The notes under the pieces are model-generated. The model did not search any database. It was not told where the DNA came from and saw nothing but the letters and a program-made list of their open reading frames with translations. Position numbers and translations under genes: made by a program. From JBDOQU01 sp039839375 (GTDB lineage Bacteria; Pseudomonadota; Alphaproteobacteria; DSM-16000; Inquilinaceae), in assembly GCF_039839375.1 (NCBI RefSeq), contig NZ_JBDOQU010000004.1:1-64000 (forward strand): DNA of 64,000 bases, given 5' to 3'. Of this stretch, positions 1-8,349 are shown piece after piece. Position 1 is the stretch's first letter. Every line of letters begins with the position of its first letter.

Positions 1-19
1 CGCACCCACAAATTGCGCC

Positions 20-53
20 GCTTCACGGCGGCCCGGCCGGGCCGCCGTGAAGC
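20..53. terminator. Perfect 34-nt palindrome, likely bidirectional terminator
   Basis: Two 17-nt arms (GCTTCACGGCGGCCCGG and its exact complement) meet without a loop. It lies 79 nt beyond the stop of the minus-strand NfeD/paraslipin pair, so it could end that transcript. There is no strong T-run on either side, so the termination role is inferred. Confidence 0.5.
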
Positions 54-131
54 AGAACAAAACCAGAAATCTGTCAACGATCCTAACGGTCTATAACGTC
101 AACTATGTTCCCGGTTGCTCACTATCGGTAC

Positions 132-602
132 TCAGGCGGGTTCCGCGGAAGCCCCGGTCTCTACATGCCGTTCCACCAGGAGGGTCGTGCCGTCCGCGCC
201 GATGACTCGGATGGTGGCGCCCTTGGGCATATCGTTGCCGCGGACGGTCCATACGCCATCGCCGATCTTGGCTCGTCCATAGCCGTTTTCGATCGCGGTG
301 CTGAGGATCAGGACACGGCCGACATAGGAGGCGCCGCGCCGGTTCAGCGCCGGTTCGTCGCTGTCGGACGGTTTCGGCCGGAACCAGCGCCGGCCCAGGA
401 TCGCGCCCGCCACCGACAGCACGGCGAAGACCAGGATCTGCAGCGGCAGGGAGAGGGCCGGCACGATCAGCAGGAGGAAGCCGACCGCGCCCGCGCCGAC
501 GCCGAGCCACAGGAAGGCGATTCCCGGCGCCAGGATCTCCAGCACCACGAACGCCATCGCGGCGACCCACCAGTACCAGAAGGAGATTTCGATCGCTTCC
601 AT
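132..602 (-). CDS. NfeD-family membrane protein
   Basis: This 156-residue protein has two hydrophobic helices (about residues 10-30 and 35-53), a basic linker, then a soluble C-terminal part (about 80-150) with the small beta-barrel (OB-like) character of NfeD proteins. NfeD proteins sit in the inner membrane and partner with SPFH/stomatin proteins in membrane-microdomain or protein quality-control roles. It starts 15 nt after the stop of the upstream paraslipin gene, so the two are almost surely one operon, which is the standard arrangement. It is the short NfeD form without the ClpP-like protease domain. Confidence 0.88.
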   Translation of the reverse strand: MEAIEISFWYWWVAAMAFVVLEILAPGIAFLWLGVGAGAVGFLLLIVPALSLPLQILVFAVLSVAGAILGRRWFRPKPSDSDEPALNRRGASYVGRVLILSTAIENGYGRAKIGDGVWTVRGNDMPKGATIRVIGADGTTLLVERHVETGASAEPA

Positions 603-617
603 CGTCCGATCCTTCCG

Positions 618-1646
618 TCAGGCGCCCTCGACCACGGGGGCGCCGGACGGGCCTCCCCAGGGCGAGGCCGGGCGCGGCGGAACCGGCGGGCGGGGGCCGG
701 CCGGCGGCGTCGCGCCATTGCCGCCGCTGCCGCCGAACGCCTCCCGCGCGATCTCCGTGATGCCGCCGATGGCGCCGATCACCCCGGCCGCTTCGATCGG
801 CATGAAGAAGACCTTCTGGTTGGGCGCCGACGCCATCTCCTTCAGCGAATCGACATAGCGGTTGGCGACGAAATAGTTGATCGCCTGGATGTCGCCGGCG
901 GCGATCGCTTCGGACACCATGCGCGTCGCCTCGGCCTCGGCCTGCGCGCCCCGCTCCCGCGCCTCGGCGTCGCGGAAGGCGGCTTCGCGCCGGCCCTCTG
1001 CCTCCAGGATCGCGGCCTGCTTCAGCCCCTCGGCCCGCAGCACCTGGGCGCGCTTGTCGCCCTCGGCCTCCAGGATGGTGGCGCGCCGTTCGCGTTCGGC
1101 CTTCATCTGGCGGCCCATCGCGTCTACAAGGTCGCGCGGCGGGCTGATGTCCCGGATCTCGATCCGCGTGGCCTTGACGCCCCAGGTCGAGGTCGCCTGG
1201 TCCACGACAGACAGCAGCTTGGTATTGATGATGTCGCGATTCGACAGCAACTCGTCCAGATCCATCGATCCCATGACCGACCGGACATTGGTCATGGTCA
1301 GGTTGAGGATCGCCAGTTCCAGATTGTTGACCTCATAGGCGGCCATGGCCGCGTCCAGCACCTGGAAGAACACGATGCCGTCGGCGGTCACCATCGCGTT
1401 GTCCTTGGTGATGACCTCCTGCGACGGCACGTCCAGCACCGTCTCCATCATGCTGATCCGCGACCCGATGCGATCGACGAAGGGCACGATGATGTTCAGG
1501 CCCGGCTTCAGCGTCCGGGTGTAGCGGCCGAACCGCTCAACGGTCCATTCCTTGCCCTGAGGAACGGATTTGACGCCCATGAAGACGATGAGAATCGCCA
1601 GCACCAGAACGGCGACGACGAAAATGCTGAACGGCGACAGCAACAT
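618..1646 (-). CDS. SPFH/Band 7 paraslipin (stomatin-like)
   Basis: This 342-residue protein has an N-terminal transmembrane helix (about residues 5-25), an SPFH/Band 7 domain (about 27-190) and a charged, Ala/Glu/Arg-rich coiled coil (about 180-260), then a Gly/Pro-rich tail. This matches the paraslipin/QmcA branch of stomatin-like membrane scaffolds, which oligomerise at the inner membrane and work with NfeD. I chose the ATG at 1646 because the membrane helix follows at once; an in-frame ATG at 1715 would add 23 residues without family character. It is followed directly by the NfeD gene. The upstream permease frame runs into its 5' end, probably through an error or frameshift described there. 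Confidence 0.88.
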   Translation of the reverse strand: MLLSPFSIFVVAVLVLAILIVFMGVKSVPQGKEWTVERFGRYTRTLKPGLNIIVPFVDRIGSRISMMETVLDVPSQEVITKDNAMVTADGIVFFQVLDAAMAAYEVNNLELAILNLTMTNVRSVMGSMDLDELLSNRDIINTKLLSVVDQATSTWGVKATRIEIRDISPPRDLVDAMGRQMKAERERRATILEAEGDKRAQVLRAEGLKQAAILEAEGRREAAFRDAEARERGAQAEAEATRMVSEAIAAGDIQAINYFVANRYVDSLKEMASAPNQKVFFMPIEAAGVIGAIGGITEIAREAFGGSGGNGATPPAGPRPPVPPRPASPWGGPSGAPVVEGA

Positions 1647-2856
1647 GCCCCGACCCCCTGTCAGAAGTCCCCTTCTTCCGCCCCCCGGCGAAAGCTCCCG
1701 GCCATAATCTGACACATATGCGCGAAAGTGGGCAGCTTTCTAATCGCCAGGGGGGGGAAGGGCGGGAGGATGCCCGGCGCCGGCGGCGCAGCATCAGGAA
1801 CAGGCCCGGCGCGAAGACGACGATCAGGACGATCCGCGCGATATGATGGGTGGAGACGAAGGCCGCGTCCGCGCCCAGCGCGATGGCGACCAGGCTCATC
1901 TCCGCCAGCCCGCCCGGCGCGTAGGCCAGCACCAGCTCCGTTATGGCGATGCCGGTCAGCGCATGCATGAGAAGCGCGAAGGCGACGGTGATGGACAGAA
2001 GGCAGAGGGTCAGACCGATCGCGGTCGCTCCGATGACCGCCACCCCGCGGATCGTGGTCCCCGCGAACCGGCAGCCGATGAAGGCGCCGACGACCACCTG
2101 CGCCGCGGCGATCGCGAGCGCCGGCGGCGATCCGTCGGTCAGGCCGGCAAGGTGGAAGATTGCGGACAGGACCATCGGCCCGACCAGTGCGTCCGCCGGT
2201 ATGCGGAGCGCGCCCGCGATCGGCGCGCCGACGATGCAGAGCGCCAGCATCAGGTAATCCAGGGGCGCGATGGCGGTCAGCGCCGGCCCCAGCCCGCCGC
2301 GCGCCGCCGCGTCATAGCCGTCCAGGAACCGGAACCAGACCGGAATGGTGAAGATCACCAGCATGATCCGCGCGCTGTGGCTGAGCGCGATGGCCTTCTC
2401 GTCGCCCCCCAGCTGGCTGCCCATCATCACCATCTCGTTGAAGCCGCCGGGGGTGGCGGTGAAATAGGCGGTGACGCTGTCCCATTTCGCGACGCAGCGG
2501 AGGAAGACCATGCCGACGGCGGTGCAGATGGCGATATAGGGAACGAGGCCGGCGAGCGTGACGGTCCAGCGGCCCAGATGGCCCACGATGTCGGGGGAGA
2601 AGGCGCTGCCCAGCATGATGCCCAGCACCATCACCATGAAGCCGCGCAGCCCCTTCGGCACGTTCAGCCTGACGCCCGCGATGGCGGCGACGCTGGTCGT
2701 CAGCATCGCGCCGATCATCCAGGCCAGCGGCATGTTCAGCCAGTTGAGCACCGCTCCGCCGGCCGTGCCGAGGCCAAGCGCCAGAGCCATGCGGGAATAG
2801 TCGACGGCGCGGATGGTGGCGACCTGACGGGCGGCCAGCTTGGACAGGGACGGCAT
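1537..2856 (-). CDS. AbrB-family membrane protein with aberrant C-terminal read-through
   Basis: The first about 350 residues form a multi-helix hydrophobic protein of the AbrB family (once labelled putative ammonia monooxygenase), an inner-membrane protein of uncertain transport function. The ATG at 2856 is chosen because it precedes a short amphipathic stretch and the first helix. As written, the frame passes a run of eight G at 1750-1757 and continues about 70 residues of Arg/Gly/Ser-rich, non-membrane sequence, overlapping the paraslipin gene by 110 bp. Removing one G would place a TAG at 1740-1742, giving a family-like end before paraslipin begins. Either a sequencing indel, phase variation or a real extension could explain it. 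Confidence 0.8.
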   Translation of the reverse strand: MPSLSKLAARQVATIRAVDYSRMALALGLGTAGGAVLNWLNMPLAWMIGAMLTTSVAAIAGVRLNVPKGLRGFMVMVLGIMLGSAFSPDIVGHLGRWTVTLAGLVPYIAICTAVGMVFLRCVAKWDSVTAYFTATPGGFNEMVMMGSQLGGDEKAIALSHSARIMLVIFTIPVWFRFLDGYDAAARGGLGPALTAIAPLDYLMLALCIVGAPIAGALRIPADALVGPMVLSAIFHLAGLTDGSPPALAIAAAQVVVGAFIGCRFAGTTIRGVAVIGATAIGLTLCLLSITVAFALLMHALTGIAITELVLAYAPGGLAEMSLVAIALGADAAFVSTHHIARIVLIVVFAPGLFLMLRRRRRASSRPSPPWRLESCPLSRICVRLWPGAFAGGRKKGTSDRGSGHVAVAVQHFRRRRSGAGDSHRLHGRQIRSSGQGMDR

Positions 2857-2932
2857 ATCGGAATCTGTTGGCGGCGGGGAAGACGCTCCTTCGATGCTCC
2901 GTTTGGCGCGTCGCGTCAATCTCGGGCAGAGA

Positions 2933-3907
2933 TTATTCAGCGCCGTCGCCGACCCCGTCCGCCTCCACGAACCGTCCCAGCCGGACAGCGGTCTGCCCCT
3001 TCCGGACGTTATGGCACGGCATGATGATGACACAGCCATCGTGCGGCGCGAGGATCGGATGCGCGCCGTCCCGCCCGATCGGCGCGCCCGCCCTTTCCAT
3101 CACCTCCAGCCCCCGGAAATCCGCCGCGAAGGTGAAGCGATCGGTCGCGGTGGTGACGGTATGGGTCACATCCACGACCCGTTGCGGCCGGGGCTCGGCG
3201 AGCGGGCGAAGTCCGGCGGGAACCCGGTCGATCGCGCCGGTTCGCAGCAGGAAGGCGAGCGCCGTTTCCAGCGCCGTTTCCGCCGCCCGGACCGACCAGT
3301 GCTGCCCGCATTCCACCAGAAGCGCCGCCGCATCCTCCTCCGAATCGCCGAACCGGCCATAGTCGCGCAGCCGACGGCCGGTCAGATGACCGTCGTCGCG
3401 CACCACGGTCTCCGGCGTTCCGACGCGCCGGGCGAGGTCCAGCCCCTTCTCGTGCCGGCCCGCCAGGATCAGCGAGGTCGCGTCCTGCTGCATGGAATGG
3501 AGGTCGAGAAGCATGTCGGCCTCGTTGACAATCGGCCTGATCTGCCGCGCCCGGTCCAGTTCCCGGGATCGCGACTTTCCCTCCAATACTGCCGAATCCC
3601 ACAGCCGGTTCATGTCCTGGTCCAGGAACCGCGTCCGGCAGGGATCGGCGGGATCGAAGCGGGCATAGGCGGCGACGTTGACGAAGCCCAGCGTCACCTT
3701 CCCCGCCGCCGGCCGCAGCCTCGCCTTCATCAGCGCATCCAGCGCGATCGCCCCGCACGGCTCGTTGCCATGGACCAGCGCGGTCAGCAGGACATGCGGC
3801 CCCTGCCGCCCGCTGTCCAGCGCGATGAACCAGGGAACGCCCGTGCCGCCATCCTGGTAGGCGGAGATGTCCGGCGGAGATATCTCGACCGGCGGTCGGG
3901 GCGTCAC
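2933..3907 (-). CDS. Succinylglutamate desuccinylase/aspartoacylase-family zinc deacylase
   Basis: This 324-residue protein carries the zinc-carboxypeptidase-like signature of the AstE/aspartoacylase family: His46 and Glu49 in LVHGNEPCG, and a further metal His137 in LLDLHSMQQ. These enzymes hydrolyse N-acyl groups from amino acids; the substrate here cannot be read from sequence. I chose a GTG start at 3907, which overlaps the stop of the upstream NAD kinase as GTGA. This coupled overlap and the immediate appearance of family sequence support it over the much longer open frame upstream, which lies wholly inside nadK. Confidence 0.82.
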   Translation of the reverse strand: MTPRPPVEISPPDISAYQDGGTGVPWFIALDSGRQGPHVLLTALVHGNEPCGAIALDALMKARLRPAAGKVTLGFVNVAAYARFDPADPCRTRFLDQDMNRLWDSAVLEGKSRSRELDRARQIRPIVNEADMLLDLHSMQQDATSLILAGRHEKGLDLARRVGTPETVVRDDGHLTGRRLRDYGRFGDSEEDAAALLVECGQHWSVRAAETALETALAFLLRTGAIDRVPAGLRPLAEPRPQRVVDVTHTVTTATDRFTFAADFRGLEVMERAGAPIGRDGAHPILAPHDGCVIIMPCHNVRKGQTAVRLGRFVEADGVGDGAE

Positions 3908-4704
3908 GGCAGGAACTGTTCCTTGATGATGCGTTCCTGCAAGGCATGCTCCGGATCGAAGAGGAGGGTGAGCGCCACGCTGGGATCCGCCGTCACCTCC
4001 ACCCGCGCGACATCCCGCACTTCCGTCGCGTCGGCGACGGCGCTGACCGGCCGCTTGCCCGCCTCCAGCACGTCGAAGACGATCCGCGCGGCATAAGGCA
4101 AGAGCGCGCCGCGCCAGCGCCGGGGGCGGAAGGCGCTGACCGGCGTCAGGGCCAGCACATCGGCCTCCAGCGGGATGATCGGGCCGTGGGCGGAAAGATT
4201 GTAGGCGGTCGACCCCGCCGGCGTCGCCACCAGCGCACCGTCGCACACCAGCTCGTCCAGCCGTTCGATGCCGTCGATGGATATCCGCAGCTTGGCCGTC
4301 TGGCGGGTTTCCCGCAGCAGCGACACCTCGTTGATCGCCAGCGCCGCGACTTCCTCGCCCGAAACCCGCCGGGCCAGCATCCGCAGCGGGTGCAGCGTCA
4401 CGGGCACGGCGGCCGCCAGCCGCTCCAGCAGCCCGTCCTCCCGATAGTCGTTGAGCAGGAAGCCCACCGACCCGCAATTCATGCCGAAGACCGGCACGCC
4501 GCGATCGAGGAGCCGGCGCAGCGTCTCCAGCAGGAATCCGTCTCCGCCCAGCGCGACGATCACCTCCGCCCCCTCCGTGGGTGTGTCGCCATATCGGGCG
4601 GTCAGGCGCGACAGGGCGGCGCAGGATTCCTCGGTGTCGGAGGCGACGAAGCTGACGCGCTTGCCCGCGACGGCCGATGCGATATTGGGGGCGGTATCCA
4701 TCAT
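3904..4704 (-). CDS. nadK: NAD kinase
   Basis: This 266-residue protein phosphorylates NAD+ to NADP+ with ATP. The diagnostic GGDG motif is at residues 53-56 (ALGGDGFLLE), followed by the conserved FGMNCGSVGFLLN segment and the ATPAGSTAYNLSAHGPI substrate-binding stretch. Length is close to the short bacterial NadK form. Start is the ATG at 4704; a second ATG codon follows immediately at 4701. Its stop overlaps the GTG of the deacylase gene by 4 nt, so they are translationally coupled. Confidence 0.95.
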   Translation of the reverse strand: MMDTAPNIASAVAGKRVSFVASDTEESCAALSRLTARYGDTPTEGAEVIVALGGDGFLLETLRRLLDRGVPVFGMNCGSVGFLLNDYREDGLLERLAAAVPVTLHPLRMLARRVSGEEVAALAINEVSLLRETRQTAKLRISIDGIERLDELVCDGALVATPAGSTAYNLSAHGPIIPLEADVLALTPVSAFRPRRWRGALLPYAARIVFDVLEAGKRPVSAVADATEVRDVARVEVTADPSVALTLLFDPEHALQERIIKEQFLP

Positions 4705-4748
4705 GATGGGTTGGACTCTAGCGCGCCGTTCCGGGAAGCGACAGGCGC

Positions 4749-5171
4749 TTATGGCGGGCAGGGCCGACCCTCGAAGCCCGGCCCGCGCACCTCGATGGAG
4801 CCATAAGCGCCGGGGATGATGGTCATCAGGATGATCGTCGTGTCGTCGAGATAGCGGTAGCGCTCATAGGGCGATTCGGCGGGCAGCCTGACCGGCGTTT
4901 CCATCCCCAGCGTGTCGGGGAGAAGCGCCCGCGCGAAGGACCATGCTTCCTCCGTGTTCCACAGCGCCTGCGGGGCCTGCCAGCATTCGCGGATCACCCG
5001 GTCGCGCTCGTCGACGGAGAAGCGCAGCCTTTCGGCGCCATATTCGCCCAGATAGACCAGTTCCCGGCTCCGTGCATCCATTGGATAATCGCCAAGATCG
5101 GCGCGGAGCGGTGGTGAGGGAAGGGAAGCGAGCAGCGCCGCGCAGACAATCGAAGCGATGCGCGCGGCCAT
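4749..5171 (-). CDS. Small secreted protein of unknown function
   Basis: This 140-residue protein opens with a clear signal peptide (basic start, hydrophobic core about residues 5-20, cleavage after PLRA at about residue 24). The mature part is acidic and aromatic (Tyr/Trp/Arg rich), with two Cys: one near the middle (RECWQ) and one at the C-terminus (RPCPP). They could form a disulfide in the periplasm. I do not recognise the family. It sits 4 nt downstream of the moaA stop on the same strand and may share its transcript. Confidence 0.65.
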   Translation of the reverse strand: MAARIASIVCAALLASLPSPPLRADLGDYPMDARSRELVYLGEYGAERLRFSVDERDRVIRECWQAPQALWNTEEAWSFARALLPDTLGMETPVRLPAESPYERYRYLDDTTIILMTIIPGAYGSIEVRGPGFEGRPCPP

Positions 5172-5175
5172 CTCC

Positions 5176-6195
5176 CTACCCCCCGGTGACGCTCATATGC
5201 CGGGCCACCGCCGGCTGGTTGTGGCGGCGATCGATGATGAAATCGTGGCCCTTGGGCTTGCGGCCGATCGCCTCCTCGATGGCGGCGATCAGCGGCGCAT
5301 CGCTCTCGGACTGGCGCAGCGGCGCGCGCAGGTCGGCCGCGTCCTCCTGGCCCAGGCACATATAGAGCGTGCCGGTGCAGGTCAGCCGCACGCGGTTGCA
5401 GCTTTCGCAGAAATTGTGGGTCAAGGGCGTGATGAAGCCGATCCGGCCGCCCGTTTCCTCCACCCGGACATAGCGGGCGGGGCCGCCGGTGCGATGGTCG
5501 ATCTCCGTCAGCGTCCAGCGATTCGCGAGGTCGGCCCGGACCAGCGACAGCGGCAGGTACTGGTCCAGCCGCGTCTCTCCGCCGATGTCGCCCATCGGCA
5601 TGACCTCGATGAAGGTCAGATCGTGGCCGTGCTTCCCGCACCAGCCGATCAGCGTGTCGAACTCGTCGTCATTGACGCCCTTGAGCGCGACCGCATTGAT
5701 CTTGACCCGGATGCCGGCCGCCTTCGCGGCGGCGATCCCGTCCATCACCTGGGCGAACTTGCCCCAGCGGGTGATCGCCAGGAACTTGCCGGGGTCCAGC
5801 GTGTCCAGCGAGACGTTGACCCGCTTCACCCCGCAGGCTGCCAGCGCCTCGGCATGCTTGGCCAACTGGCTGCCGTTGGTGGTCAGCGTCAGCTCGTCCA
5901 GCGCGCCCGTCCGCAGATGCCGGGACAGGCTCTCGATCAGGCTCATGATGTTGCGGCGGACCAGCGGCTCCCCGCCCGTCAGGCGCAGCTTCCGGACGCC
6001 CAGCCCCACGAAGGCGCTGCACATCCGGTCCAGCTCCTCCAGCGTCAGCAAATCCGCCTTGGGCAGGAAGGTCATCTCCTCCGCCATGCAATAGACGCAG
6101 CGGAAATCGCACCGGTCGGTGACCGACACGCGGAGATAATCGATGCCGCGTCCGAAGGGATCGATCAGCGGCTTCGCCGCAGGGATGCTGCTCAT
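5176..6195 (-). CDS. moaA: GTP 3',8-cyclase (molybdenum cofactor biosynthesis)
   Basis: MoaA is a radical-SAM enzyme that converts GTP to the 3',8-cyclo intermediate on the path to cyclic pyranopterin monophosphate. Visible are the SAM-cluster cysteines C29, C33 and C36 (CDFRCVYC), a C-terminal second Fe-S site (CESC, then a third Cys 13 residues later), and the conserved Gly-Gly end, which MoaC needs. The 339-residue length is normal. Start ATG 6195 is preferred over an upstream in-frame codon at 6264, because homology begins here and the longer form would run into the promoter palindrome. It is divergent from fdhD-mobA. Confidence 0.96.
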   Translation of the reverse strand: MSSIPAAKPLIDPFGRGIDYLRVSVTDRCDFRCVYCMAEEMTFLPKADLLTLEELDRMCSAFVGLGVRKLRLTGGEPLVRRNIMSLIESLSRHLRTGALDELTLTTNGSQLAKHAEALAACGVKRVNVSLDTLDPGKFLAITRWGKFAQVMDGIAAAKAAGIRVKINAVALKGVNDDEFDTLIGWCGKHGHDLTFIEVMPMGDIGGETRLDQYLPLSLVRADLANRWTLTEIDHRTGGPARYVRVEETGGRIGFITPLTHNFCESCNRVRLTCTGTLYMCLGQEDAADLRAPLRQSESDAPLIAAIEEAIGRKPKGHDFIIDRRHNQPAVARHMSVTGG

Positions 6196-6208
6196 GAACG
6201 GCCTTTCC

Positions 6209-6222
6209 TGTCCTGCAGGACA
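6209..6222. promoter_or_regulatory. Perfect 14-bp palindrome between moaA and fdhD
   Basis: TGTCCTGCAGGACA is an exact palindrome, 14 nt before the moaA start and 78 nt before fdhD. In a divergent molybdenum-cofactor promoter it is a good candidate operator for a dimeric repressor. The regulator is not identifiable from the window. Confidence 0.45.
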
Positions 6223-6299
6223 ATATAAGGATGGTCGGGGCGTTTGTCGAAGCGTCGGCGACATTGACGGCGGGCGCTTCCTGGCGTTTCGTGGTGCCC

Positions 6300-7184
6300 A
6301 TGACCAAAGAATTCGCCATCGCGCCCGATCCGGACGATCCCCGGCTGACGGAGCGGGTGACCGGCATCGACCATAATGGCGAGCGGATAGAGACCGCCGT
6401 CACCGTCGAACGGCCGCTGACCCTGTTCCTCAACGGGCGGGAGATCGTCACCATGATGACGATCGGCGACTATCCGGATTATCTGGCGATCGGATATCTG
6501 CTGAACCAGAACATGCTGCGTCAGGACGACCGGGTCACGGCAGTCGATTACGATCCCGACATCGACACGGTCGTCGTCCGCACCGAACGGCCGACGGACT
6601 ATGAGGACAAGCTGAAGAAGAAGACCCTGACCTCCGGCTGCGCCCAGGGGACGGTCTTCGGCGACGTGATGGAGAGCTTCGAGACGATCCGCCTGCCCGA
6701 ATCGGCGCGGATCAGGACCTCCTGGCTCTATACGCTGACCCGCAAGATCAACACCGCCCCCAGCCTCTATCTCACCGCCGGGGCGATCCATGGCTGCGTC
6801 CTGTGCGAGGGGGATCGGCCGCTGGTCTATATGGAGGATGTCGGCCGGCACAACGCGGTCGACAAGATCGCGGGGTACATGTTCCGGCACGGCGTCGATC
6901 CGGCGAGCAAGATCTTCTACACCACCGGCCGCCTGACCAGCGAGATGGTCATCAAGACCGTGCAGATGGGCATCCCGATCCTGGTCTCCCGCTCCGGCTT
7001 CACCGCCTGGGGCGTGCAGCTTGCCCGGCAGGCGGGGCTGACGCTGATCGGCCGGGCGAAGGGCCGCCGCTTCCTGGCGCTGGCGGGGGAGGATCGCATC
7101 GTCTTCGACGCCGATCCGCGCGCGGTGGCGGAGGAGGAAGGCCGCCACCGGCGGAAGGGCGCGGTCGACGATGCCGCGGAGTGA
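6300..7184 (+). CDS. fdhD: Formate dehydrogenase accessory sulfurtransferase FdhD
   Basis: FdhD receives sulfur from a cysteine desulfurase and passes it to the bis-MGD cofactor of formate dehydrogenase. The 294-residue protein has the family core, including VGRHNAVDKI (181-190), STGR-like TTGRLTSEMV and SRSGFTAWGV. At the sulfur-loop position the usual CxxC is reduced to one Cys (C114 in TSGCAQG). A separate C166xxC169 pair (HGCVLCEG) lies near the VGRHNA core. I start at ATG 6300 because the family sequence begins just after; the longer frame from 6231 would cover the operator region. mobA overlaps its end by 14 nt. No formate dehydrogenase is in the window. Confidence 0.92.
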   Translation: MTKEFAIAPDPDDPRLTERVTGIDHNGERIETAVTVERPLTLFLNGREIVTMMTIGDYPDYLAIGYLLNQNMLRQDDRVTAVDYDPDIDTVVVRTERPTDYEDKLKKKTLTSGCAQGTVFGDVMESFETIRLPESARIRTSWLYTLTRKINTAPSLYLTAGAIHGCVLCEGDRPLVYMEDVGRHNAVDKIAGYMFRHGVDPASKIFYTTGRLTSEMVIKTVQMGIPILVSRSGFTAWGVQLARQAGLTLIGRAKGRRFLALAGEDRIVFDADPRAVAEEEGRHRRKGAVDDAAE

Positions 7185-7788
7185 CATCGTCGGGATCCTG
7201 CTGGCTGGCGGCCTGTCCCGGCGGATGGGCGGCGGCGACAAGACGCTGAGGACTCTCGGCGGCAGGCCGATCCTGGACCATGTGATCGCGCGGGCCGAAC
7301 CGCAGGTGTCGGCGCTGGTGCTGAACGCCAATGGCGACCCGGCGCGGTTCACCTCCTATGGCCTGCCCGTCGCGTCGGATTCTGTGGAGGGATTCGCGGG
7401 ACCGCTGGCTGGAATCCTGGCCGGATTGGACTGGGCGGCGGCGCACCGGCCGGAGGCGACCCATGTCGCCAGCTTCGCCTGCGACGCGCCCTTCTTCCCC
7501 CGCGATCTGGTGGACCGGCTGTCGGCGACGCTGACGCCGGAGACGCCGCTCGCCTGCGCCGCTTCGGACGGCCGGTCCCATCCCGTCTTCGCCCTGTGGC
7601 CGCTGACCCTGCGCGACGATCTCAGCCGCGCGCTGGTGGAGGAGGGGTTGCGCAAGGTCGACCTCTGGACCGCCCGCCACGGGCTGGCGACGGTGGATTT
7701 CCCGGTCCGGGATATCGATCCCTTCTTCAACGCCAACCGCCCGGACGATCTGGCGGAAGCCGAGAGGCTGCTGGCTATGGCCAACTGA
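7171..7788 (+). CDS. mobA: Molybdenum cofactor guanylyltransferase
   Basis: MobA attaches GMP to molybdopterin to form the MGD cofactor. The nucleotide-binding signature LAGGLSRRMGGGDK occupies residues 11-24, and GPLAGILAGL and FACDAPFFP follow as expected in this nucleotidyltransferase fold. Length, 205 residues, is typical. The ATG at 7171 lies within the end of fdhD (14-nt overlap), so the two are co-translated. The gene works with moaA and fdhD upstream. Confidence 0.94.
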   Translation: MPRSDIVGILLAGGLSRRMGGGDKTLRTLGGRPILDHVIARAEPQVSALVLNANGDPARFTSYGLPVASDSVEGFAGPLAGILAGLDWAAAHRPEATHVASFACDAPFFPRDLVDRLSATLTPETPLACAASDGRSHPVFALWPLTLRDDLSRALVEEGLRKVDLWTARHGLATVDFPVRDIDPFFNANRPDDLAEAERLLAMAN

Positions 7789-7804
7789 CGCGTCACCGAG
7801 ATTG

Positions 7805-8349
7805 TTTTTATGGTCATTCCCGACTTGATCGGGAATCCAGGGGCCGCGCCGTTTCGGCCCTCTCCACCCAATGAGGATGCCTCCATCGGCAAGGCTCCTG
7901 GATGCCGGATCGTGGTCCGGCATGACGTTTTTGGCGGGAGAACGCGCCTTTCTTCCTCACCTTGAGCCCGTCAAAGTGCGTGCCCCACATGGTTCGACAG
8001 GCCCACCATGAGGTTTCCCTGGTTGGTCATTCCCGACCTGATCGGGAATCCAGCGGCCTTGCCTCCTCCGCCCTCGCCGGACATGGTGAAAGCTCCGCCG
8101 CCAAGGCCCCTGGATGCCGGGTCGGGGCCCGGCATGACCGCGTTTTTTGATGGCTCTCAATACTGGAAGGCCGCCGAAAGATCGGGCACACATGGTTCGA
8201 CAGGCTCACCATGAGGTTTTCTTGTAATTGGTCATTCCCGACTTGATCGGGAATCCAGCGGCCTTGCCTCCTCCGCCCTCGCCGGACACCGTGAAAGCTC
8301 CGCCGCCAAGGCCCCTGGATGCCGGCTCGGAGGCCGGCATGACCAACTA
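7805..8349. repeat. Cluster of intergenic palindromic repeats, including two near-identical 115-bp copies
   Basis: No gene is seen in these about 550 bases. They hold hairpins with ATTCCCGA...TCGGGAAT arms (7816-7836) and ATGCCGGA...TCCGGCAT arms (7902-7923). An inverted element of another type (CCTCACC...CACCATGAGG) spans 7955-8013. Two 115-bp copies, 8025-8139 and 8230-8344, differ at only a few bases; each begins GGTCAT and ends ATGACC, with a hairpin at either end. Similar elements recur in at least six other spacers of the window. Confidence 0.88.

Noticed and set aside
7805..8349. Possible CRISPR array
   Set aside because: Repeats are palindromic, vary in type and spacing, and lack regular unique spacers and cas genes.
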